Shown piece by piece: positions 7,733-12,942 of a stretch of DNA of 12,942 nt. Positions within the stretch are counted from its first letter, which is position 1. Every line of letters starts with the position of its first letter. Below the pieces are notes generated by a model. The model was not told the origin of the DNA, did not search any database, and was given only the letters and a program-made list of their open reading frames with translations. The position numbers were made by a program, and so were the translations under genes. The stretch spans positions 1 to 12,942 of the forward strand of contig JASUSX010000027.1 in NCBI GenBank assembly GCA_030445875.1, written 5' to 3'. Source of the DNA: Clostridia bacterium (GTDB lineage: Bacteria; Bacillota; DSM-521; Neomoorellales; Neomoorellaceae).

Positions 7733-8425
7733 ACCGGCCTTTCCCGGGCGGCGCAGGAAGTAGGCGGCGATTTCTACGATGTCCTGGACCTGGGCCAGGG
7801 CCGCCTGGGTGTGGCCATCGGTGATGCGGCCGGTAAGGGTTTGCCAGCCGCCCTGCTCATGGCGGCCACCATTGGCCACCTGCGTTCCGAGGCTCACCGG
7901 GAGGCGTCCCCGGGCCGGGTTTTGACCCGGATTAACCATTTGCTGTGCGGCACTATCCCGGCCGGGCTATTTGTGAGCCTGCTTTATATGGTTGTTGATA
8001 CGACCAGGGGCAGTTGCGTCTTCAGCAGCGCCGGCCACATTGACCCGCTAGTCCTGGGACCGGGTGAGGGCCGGGCTGAGTTTTTGCCGGTTTCCTCCCT
8101 GCCCCTGGGCTTTGATCCCGCAACTCGCTACCGGGAACAAAAGATAGCCCTGGGACCGGGTCACAAAATCATTCTCTACACCGACGGCATAATTGAAGCG
8201 CGAAATGAGGCGCGCTCCTTCTTCGGTTTTACCGGCCTGGCCGGGGCGGCAGCAAGACTGGCCGGGGAGCAAAAGGGAGAGGCCCTGGCTAACGGTCTAT
8301 GTCAGGAGGTGCAGCGGTTCACAGCTGGCCGGGAACAGGAGGACGACCTCACGGTGGTAATTATCGAAGCCCCGGAAGGAGGGGTACCATGGCGACGGAT
8401 CTTGCGCGAGCAGTCGAACTTATAA
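7730..8425 (+). CDS. SpoIIE/RsbU-type PP2C serine phosphatase domain
   Basis: Metal-dependent phosphatase expected to remove phosphate from a STAS-domain antagonist such as that at 10231-10545. From GTG 7730 it has 231 residues. The catalytic aspartates are all present: D14 in VGGDFYD, D32 in GDAAGKGLP, D152 in YTDGIIEA, and D205/D206 in EDDLTVV. The frame is continuous with the upstream membrane sensor except for one TAG two codons before the GTG. With a Trp there, the junction would read PATGGWQVTGLSRAAQEVGGD, typical of an uninterrupted RsbU-like protein. The restart loses only the first few residues of the first beta-strand, so a separate soluble phosphatase is conceivable. AGGTGGG lies 6 nt before the GTG. 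The 3' end overlaps the next gene by 37 nt, consistent with an operon. Confidence 0.85.
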   Translation: MTGLSRAAQEVGGDFYDVLDLGQGRLGVAIGDAAGKGLPAALLMAATIGHLRSEAHREASPGRVLTRINHLLCGTIPAGLFVSLLYMVVDTTRGSCVFSSAGHIDPLVLGPGEGRAEFLPVSSLPLGFDPATRYREQKIALGPGHKIILYTDGIIEARNEARSFFGFTGLAGAAARLAGEQKGEALANGLCQEVQRFTAGREQEDDLTVVIIEAPEGGVPWRRILREQSNL

Positions 8426-9795
8426 ACCGGGGTGAAGTCCTGGCCGCCAGCAGTATCCTGGAAACCGCCCGGACCAGTGGTGAAGAGATACCCCTGGCCC
8501 CAATTATAACCTGCAGTCAGGGCTTTTTGATCCACGGCTCCCCGGGCCAGGCAATTACCTGGTTGGAAAGGGCGGTGCGGATGGCGGCGGGTCTGGACGA
8601 CCCGGTGGTTTTAATGGAAGTCATGGGCTGGCTGGGACTGGCCTGCCTGGAAGCGGGCCTGGAGGACAAAGCGACAGCTATCCAGGAGACGACCCGGCGG
8701 GAGGATTGCCTGGCCGCACCGGGCCTGCTCCTTTTCCGGGCGCGCTGGCTGGTGACGCGGGGGGAGCGGGAAGCTGCCGGCGACCTGTATAACATAGCCC
8801 TGGCCCAAAAACGGCTGACCACGGCCCAAACAGTGACCCTGCTCCTGGAGCGCAGCCGCTGGCACTACGCTGGCGGCGATTTGGCCGCCGCCGGCCGGGA
8901 CTGGCAGCGGGCCGAGCAACTGGCCGGCCTGTTAGGCAATCCCCTGCTCCTGGCTTGGTGCCGGCAGGTCGCCCGTGGCGGGGGGCAGCTCGGCCAGGAG
9001 CCCGGCCGCCAGAAGGGCGCCCTCCCCCCGCGCCTCTATTTCCGCCTTCTGGGCGAGTTCAGTGTCTGGCGGGGGGAAGAAATGCTGGCTGTTTCCTCCT
9101 GGCCGCGGCGCAAGGTGGTAGCCCTGCTCCAGTACCTGGCGCTCCAGCCCCACTGGCTGGTTGCCAGGGATAAAGTTGTAGAGCTGTTCTGGGGAGAGGA
9201 CGGCGGCAGCAACGTGCTCCATGTTACTATCCATACTCTGCGGAAGGCCTTAACTGCCGGCCTGGTGCCGGCGCCGGCCTACCTCGCTGTCCAAAACGGC
9301 CTTATCGGCCTTAAACCGGAGCTGGTCAATGGCACCGATCTGCAGCAGTTCCGGGCCTGCCTCCAGGCCGCCCGCGTCCACTGGGAAAGCGACCGGCCCC
9401 GGGCCCTGGAGTGTTACCGCCAGGCCAGGAGCTTTTACAGCGGCGAACTGCTAGCCGGTGTAGCCGAGGAGAGCTGGCTGGCACCCTTAAGGGAGAATAC
9501 CCGCCAGATGTATGTGGAAGCCCTGGTGCGCCTGGCAGCGGCGGGGAACAGCCAGGACGGTGCGGCCCTGTCGCTTTGGTTGGAAGTCCTGGAACTGGAG
9601 CTAGGCCACGAAGAAGCCCGGCAACAGGCGATAACGCTGCTCGCCAAATCAGGACGGAAGGATAAAGCCCTGGCCTGCTACCAGCACTATGCCCGTTACC
9701 TGGCCAGGGAACTGGGCCTGCCGCCGGCGCCGGCCTTAGAGAAACTTTACCGGCAACTTAAAGCGGGGATGGGAGGGGAAAGGGATGGCTCTTAA
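8389..9795 (+). CDS. TPR-containing SARP/BTAD-type transcriptional regulator
   Basis: Predicted DNA-binding regulator of 468 residues. Residues about 1-205 are alpha-helical, with TPR-like Ala/Leu/Trp-rich repeats (for example RWHYAGGDLAAAGRDWQRA). Residues about 215-305 resemble the OmpR-type winged helix of the SARP/AfsR family: FRLLGEFSVWRGEE, then SWPRRKVVALLQYLAL and the recognition region VLHVTIHTLRKAL. Residues about 312-462 match a BTAD domain (DLQQFRACLQAAR, YSGELLAGVAEESWLAPLRE, closing YARYLARELGLPPAPALEKLYRQL). SARP proteins usually carry the winged helix at the extreme N-terminus, so helical repeats placed before it are unusual. ATG 8389 is chosen over upstream in-frame starts because AAGGAGG (8376-8382) sits 6 nt before it. 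It overlaps both neighbouring genes within the partner-switching operon. Target promoters unknown. Confidence 0.85.
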   Translation: MATDLARAVELINRGEVLAASSILETARTSGEEIPLAPIITCSQGFLIHGSPGQAITWLERAVRMAAGLDDPVVLMEVMGWLGLACLEAGLEDKATAIQETTRREDCLAAPGLLLFRARWLVTRGEREAAGDLYNIALAQKRLTTAQTVTLLLERSRWHYAGGDLAAAGRDWQRAEQLAGLLGNPLLLAWCRQVARGGGQLGQEPGRQKGALPPRLYFRLLGEFSVWRGEEMLAVSSWPRRKVVALLQYLALQPHWLVARDKVVELFWGEDGGSNVLHVTIHTLRKALTAGLVPAPAYLAVQNGLIGLKPELVNGTDLQQFRACLQAARVHWESDRPRALECYRQARSFYSGELLAGVAEESWLAPLRENTRQMYVEALVRLAAAGNSQDGAALSLWLEVLELELGHEEARQQAITLLAKSGRKDKALACYQHYARYLARELGLPPAPALEKLYRQLKAGMGGERDGS

Positions 9796-10234
9796 AGCGG
9801 CCCTGCAGGCCAGCCTGCGCCTCCGGGGCGGCAGCGGTAGTGAAAAAGTGGCCATGGCCGCCGCCGCTGCCGCCGGCCGGCTGGCAGGCCTATCCCCCTA
9901 TCGTTTGGAGGATGTCCAGACAGCCGTAGCCGAGGCCTGTCTAAACGCTTTCGAACACGGTAACGCCGGCCACGCTGGGGCGACGGTTTACCTGGACTTC
10001 ATCGTCCACCGTGGGGGTTTGAAGGTTGTAGTCCGCGACCGGGGTCCCGGCTTCCAGCCAGCGGTACGACCCCGGCCAGACTTGCGCCAGCAACTGGTGT
10101 CCCCGCTCCCCTGCCGGGGTTGGGGCTGGTTTCTCATAGAGCGACTTACTGATCGGGTTCAGGTGCAGGTGGGGAACATCGGCTGCACTGTGGTCCTATA
10201 TTTCAACCTGAAAAAAGAGGTGGCAGCACCGTGA
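9785..10234 (+). CDS. RsbW/SpoIIAB-like HATPase anti-sigma factor kinase
   Basis: GHKL-type ATP-binding protein of 149 residues. In this family the protein binds a sigma factor (or other partner) or, alternatively, phosphorylates a STAS antagonist. The N-box is E50-ACLN54-AFEHGN60, the G1 box is VRDRGPGF (83-90, D85 contacting adenine), and the G2-like box is RGWGWFLIERL (111-121). The usual form of the last is RGLGLxLI, so two Leu positions are Trp here. The lid between G1 and G2 is short, as in anti-sigma kinases and unlike histidine kinases, and no phospho-acceptor His domain exists. ATG 9785 follows GGGAGGGGAAAGG and overlaps the upstream gene by 11 nt. The stop TGA (10232-10234) overlaps the start of the STAS gene. 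No sigma factor gene is adjacent. Confidence 0.88.
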   Translation: MALKAALQASLRLRGGSGSEKVAMAAAAAAGRLAGLSPYRLEDVQTAVAEACLNAFEHGNAGHAGATVYLDFIVHRGGLKVVVRDRGPGFQPAVRPRPDLRQQLVSPLPCRGWGWFLIERLTDRVQVQVGNIGCTVVLYFNLKKEVAAP

Positions 10235-10545
10235 TGGAAACGATAGCTCTGCAAGTCGAACAAGAATGGCTCCCAGAAGGTTTGATTCTAACCCTGGTGG
10301 GGGAAATAACGGCTGCAGCGGCCGGGGTTTTTCCGGGCCTGCTGGACCTGGACCCCTGGCCGGCGGCCATCCTGCTGGATTTCGGCGCGGTTGATTATAT
10401 CAACAGCGCCGGTATAGCCCTGCTGATCAACCTGTTGCGCCAGGCCCGTTCCCGCGGGGGAGAACTGCGGGCGCGGGGGTTATCCGAACACTACCGCAAG
10501 ATTTTCCGTATGGTCGGCCTGGCAGAGTATATAGAGATACTGTAG
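10231..10545 (+). CDS. STAS-domain anti-sigma factor antagonist (RsbV/SpoIIAA-like)
   Basis: Single STAS domain of 104 residues from GTG 10231, or 103 from ATG 10234. The core motif LLDFGAVDYINSAGIALLINLL contains the conserved phosphorylatable serine (S59 counted from GTG) at the start of the helix, as in RsbV and SpoIIAA. The family role is to bind the cognate HATPase kinase when unphosphorylated and so release that kinase's client. The upstream phosphatase should regenerate this form. The C-terminus, ending GLSEHYRKIFRMVGLAEYIEIL, is typical for the fold. GAGGTG (10217-10222) lies 8 nt before GTG and 11 nt before ATG; both starts overlap the stop of the kinase gene, implying coupled translation and roughly matched amounts of the two partners. 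Confidence 0.88.
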   Translation: MMETIALQVEQEWLPEGLILTLVGEITAAAAGVFPGLLDLDPWPAAILLDFGAVDYINSAGIALLINLLRQARSRGGELRARGLSEHYRKIFRMVGLAEYIEIL

Positions 10546-10699
10546 TAGCATATGTGGGCCGCAATATGGACGATGTACCGTTCCTTGTACCTTGCTGGCA
10601 GGAAAAAGGGCTCTGCCCGCAGAATAAGTAGTAGAGCCGGCGGTTCATACCAGCCTCTAAACGCCATTGACCAAAAAGAGCAATGGGAGATGAAACCCC
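10546..10699 (+). other. 154-nt non-coding gap with alternative short hairpins
   Basis: No gene is seen. GGCTCT (10609-10614) can pair with AGAGCC (10633-10638) across an 18-nt loop. The competing pair GGCAG (10597-10601) / CTGCC (10613-10617) shares bases with the first. A direct repeat TGTACC flanks GTTCCT near 10574-10591. There is no T-run and no consensus sigma-A promoter, so termination after the STAS gene is not shown. The next gene may be read through from the same operon. Confidence 0.3.
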
Positions 10700-11608
10700 T
10701 TGCCCGATAAAACCCTTGATGCCCGCCTCAACCTGGCTCCCCTGGAACTCCGGGTGGCTTTGCTTGCCCGGGCGGGGCTAACACGCTGGGAGACGGCCGC
10801 CGCCCTGGGCCTTAAGCCGGGTACTGTTAAATCACAACTGGAAAGGGTGGCCGCCAAACTCGGCCACGATTGGAAGGATAAAGGGCGTATCGTCTGGCCG
10901 GAGCTGGAAGAGGAAGTCCGGCAGGCCGTAAAAGCCTTGCAGGCGCAGGGCGATAGCCCGTCCGGCAGCCAGGGAGGAAGCCTCGAGCCCACAAGCGGGA
11001 TGGAAGCTGGCCTTAAGGGGAACCGGGAAATAGCGGTAACTTCCTCCAGGCAGAAGATAAGCCTTACTTCAGTGCGCCTGGCCCTGGAAGGGGCCCTTGC
11101 CCCCGCGGAGGCAGCTATCCTCCAGCTGCAGGGTTTGCCTTCCAGGGCAGGCGGCGCATACTTGCAGAAGGCCCGGGCTACCCAGTGGCAACTTCTTCTC
11201 CTGGGAGAAAACCGCGTGCTCTATACCAGCGCAGCGGCCCGCTTCTGGCTGAAGCCGGCCCTTAGCGCCCTCAATGATAATAAGTATATCCGCTTTTTCC
11301 ATAGCGACAGCGAAGACGAGCCCTACCGTCCCTGGTGGTTGCCTTATACAACCAGTGGCCGGGCGCGGGGGACCAGGGCCGCCTATTATAAAATCGGTGA
11401 TGCCTCCGGCGGTGAGTACGCCCGCAGTTTTCTTGATACCTGGGTTACGGCTGAGCTGGGGGAATACGTCGAGCGCCTGCACGCCCGTATGCGGCAGCGC
11501 TGGCACGCTTTAAGCTTCATTGCCCGTTCCTCGGGACGGCCGCAGCCGCCGGCGCCGCCCACCGGCGCCGAACTCCTGGCCGCGGCCAGGGAAGCCCTGG
11601 GGTTATAA
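10700..11608 (+). CDS. LuxR/GerE-type HTH protein with uncharacterised C-terminal region
   Basis: Predicted DNA-binding protein of 302 residues. The N-terminus carries a LuxR/GerE-like (or sigma region 4-like) helix-turn-helix: LAPLELRVALLARAGLTRWE, then TAAALGLKPGTVKSQLERVA, about residues 12-55. A charged linker follows (about 60-125). The C-terminal domain (about 130-302) is one I do not recognise; it is rich in Trp and Arg, with segments such as FFHSDSEDEPYRPWWLPYTT and a basic stretch near 260-280. No response-regulator receiver domain is present, and LuxR HTHs normally sit at the C-terminus, so the architecture is unusual. The start is TTG 10700: an in-frame TGA at 10691 blocks anything further upstream, and GGGAG (10685-10689) lies about 10 nt before. 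ATG 10690 is out of frame. It follows the STAS gene by 154 nt and is closed by a strong terminator. Role in the partner-switching pathway is conjecture. Confidence 0.72.
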   Translation: MPDKTLDARLNLAPLELRVALLARAGLTRWETAAALGLKPGTVKSQLERVAAKLGHDWKDKGRIVWPELEEEVRQAVKALQAQGDSPSGSQGGSLEPTSGMEAGLKGNREIAVTSSRQKISLTSVRLALEGALAPAEAAILQLQGLPSRAGGAYLQKARATQWQLLLLGENRVLYTSAAARFWLKPALSALNDNKYIRFFHSDSEDEPYRPWWLPYTTSGRARGTRAAYYKIGDASGGEYARSFLDTWVTAELGEYVERLHARMRQRWHALSFIARSSGRPQPPAPPTGAELLAAAREALGL

Positions 11609-11621
11609 AAATGAAACTACT

Positions 11622-11654
11622 GATGCCCGGCTCATAAGCAGCCGGGCATCTTTT
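11622..11654 (+). terminator. Intrinsic terminator between convergent genes
   Basis: GATGCCCGGCT (11622-11632) and AGCCGGGCATC (11640-11650) form a perfect 11-bp stem with a 7-nt loop, followed by TTTT. It begins 14 nt after the stop of the LuxR-type gene. On the minus strand the sequence after the stem includes TTTCATTTTTAT, so it may also serve the convergent HisD-like gene. Confidence 0.88.
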
Positions 11655-11690
11655 AAGGCGAATTAGGATGGCCGCCCTTTCTAGACCATG

Positions 11691-12924
11691 TTACGGTAGT
11701 GATGATACCACTTTTTCCATTCTAATTGAGGCTGCAGTAGCATGGGCCTTCATTCCTTCGGCTAGAGCAAGCCTGGCTGCGATGGGAGCTATGGTGGCCA
11801 GGGCCTGGTCGGTTAACCGTTGCTGAGTTAAAATCTTTAAAAAACAACCTACCGAGAGGCCTCCGGTGTACCTGGCAGCACCTATAGTAGGAAGTATATG
11901 ATTGGTACCTATAGCCTTGTCGGAAAAAACAACACATGCATTTTCACCTAAAAAGAGCGACCCGTAGTTCTTCAACAAAGGTACTAATTGAAGCGGATCC
12001 CTAATATGGAGATGCAGATGTTCTGGCGCATGTTCATTAGCTAAATCTACTGCTACCTTTATATTGTTCACCACTACGATCTCACCATTCAGTTCCCAGG
12101 ATTCTCGAGCTACCGCGGCTGTCTCGAGAGCAATTAATTGTTCTTCTAGTTCTAATATCGTTTGCTGGGCAATTTTATTTGAGGTTGAAATCAGAATAGC
12201 TCGCGCGTTGGGATCATGTTCTGCTTGGGCAAGCAAGTCAGCAGCTAACCATCTGGGGTTTGCCCCATCATCGGCTATAATCAAAACCTCACTGGGGCCG
12301 GCTATAAGATCAATACCCACCGCGCCTGTTAACTGGCGTTTGGCCTCAGTGACGTACTTATTACCCGGCCCGACGATTTTATCGACACGGCGGATGCTTT
12401 CAGTTCCATAGGCCAGCGCAGCAATGGCGTGGGCCCCGCCAAGACAGTATAGCTCATCCGCGCCAGCTAAGTGCATCGCGAACAAGGTTGCAGGATTAAT
12501 CTTTCCATCCGGCCCCGGAGGGGAAGTAGCAACAACTCTTTCGACGCCAGCAACTTTAGCAGGAACAATTGACATAAGGGCAGAGCAGAAAAGGGGATAT
12601 CGTCCTCCCGGAACATAAGCTGCACAAGAGGAAATTGGCACCACACGTTGCCCAAGGTGCACGCCTGGTATCGTCTCAACTTCAAAGTTCTGGTACATCT
12701 TCAGTTGCGCCAGAGCAAAGTTACGAATCTGAGTAAAGCTAAACTGAATATCTTCCTTAAGCGTAGTAGGTAGTTTTGCTGAGGCAGATCGTATTTCTTC
12801 TTGGGAGACATGAAAATCAAGGCACTCATGGCGGTCGAACCTGCGGGAAAACTCTCTTAACGCCATATCACCCTTTTCTCTAACGGCCTTAATAATGTCT
12901 GCAACCTGAATTTGTAGCTTTTTA
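11691..12924 (-). CDS. HisD-superfamily NAD-dependent dehydrogenase, HpsN-like, truncated at 5' end
   Basis: Zinc-dependent alcohol dehydrogenase of the histidinol dehydrogenase superfamily. The frame is open to the right edge, and only about 20 N-terminal residues appear missing compared with HisD (about 430). Counting from Met at 12866, the catalytic and zinc positions are kept: Q214 and H217 (AQAEHDP), E282-H283 (APEHLHLH), D316, H323 (GTNHILPT), E370 and H375 (EGMKAHA). Several motifs depart from biosynthetic HisD: AYVPGGRYP (two residues shorter than PGGTAAYP), YVTEAKRQL, SDKAIGTNHILPT and ARYTGGLSVGCFLK. From memory of the family these resemble HpsN (R-sulfopropanediol 3-dehydrogenase) and related polyol-oxidising paralogues. 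The gene is visibly AT-richer than its neighbours. Superfamily call firm; substrate unproven. Bases beyond 12924 are adapter. Confidence 0.85.
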
Positions 12925-12942
12925 AGATCGGAAGAGCGTCGT
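12925..12942 (+). other. Illumina TruSeq adapter remnant at contig end
   Basis: The final 18 bases, AGATCGGAAGAGCGTCGT, are identical to the first 18 bases of the Illumina TruSeq universal adapter as it appears in read-through. They are not genomic. Read on the minus strand they would add false residues (RRSS) in front of the HisD-like protein. Confidence 0.95.

Noticed and set aside
1..12942. tRNA, rRNA, CRISPR arrays, insertion sequences, known riboswitches
   Set aside because: Reading both strands showed no cloverleaf-like or rRNA segments, no regularly spaced repeats, no transposase motifs with terminal repeats, and no recognisable riboswitch consensus.

Overview
The window is a GC-rich bacterial segment, apart from a visibly AT-richer right end. 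It most resembles a thermophilic, spore-forming Firmicute of the Moorella/Thermoanaerobacterales/Peptococcaceae kind. That placement is an inference from three things: a surface subtilase with C-terminal S-layer-homology (SLH) repeats, an RsbU/RsbW/RsbV-type partner-switching cluster, and strong AAGGAGG-like ribosome binding sites. I could not run a search. The last 18 bases (12925-12942) match the start of an Illumina TruSeq adapter, so the right edge is the end of a draft contig and not real genomic sequence.

Layout. Positions 1-104 (minus) hold the first 34 codons of a Uma2-family (DUF820, PD-(D/E)XK-like) protein. Positions 105-375 form a divergent promoter region with one extended -10 promoter on each strand and two abutting perfect palindromes. 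Positions 376-6366 (plus) encode a secreted protein of about 2000 residues: signal peptide, I9-like propeptide, complete S8 subtilisin domain, long beta-rich mosaic, fibronectin III, Gly/Pro linker, ZU5-like domain, three SLH repeats and a small C-terminal domain. A GC-rich hairpin follows at 6401-6427.

Positions 6623-10545 (plus) form a tightly packed, overlapping signalling operon. It contains a polytopic membrane sensor with a HAMP-like region, a SpoIIE/RsbU-type PP2C phosphatase domain, a TPR plus SARP/BTAD-type transcription factor, an RsbW-like HATPase anti-sigma kinase and a STAS anti-sigma antagonist. Sensor and phosphatase lie in one reading frame but are separated by a single in-frame TAG at 7724-7726. 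The TAG sits in the arm of an inverted repeat that also holds the ribosome binding site of a GTG restart at 7730. A LuxR-type HTH protein of unknown function (10700-11608) follows, closed by a clear intrinsic terminator (11622-11654).

Positions 11691-12924 (minus) encode a histidinol-dehydrogenase-superfamily enzyme cut off at its N-terminus by the contig end. Its motifs look more like the HpsN (sulfopropanediol 3-dehydrogenase) branch than biosynthetic HisD, and its base composition differs from the rest.

How the genes may work together (inference). The phosphatase would dephosphorylate the STAS protein, which would then bind the HATPase kinase and free its partner. No sigma factor gene is present, so the partner may be encoded elsewhere, or may be the SARP/BTAD or LuxR-type protein in the same cluster. 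The most interesting points are the stop-codon split with its overlapping hairpins, the sigma-less partner-switching cluster, and the probable misannotation hazard of the HisD-like gene.
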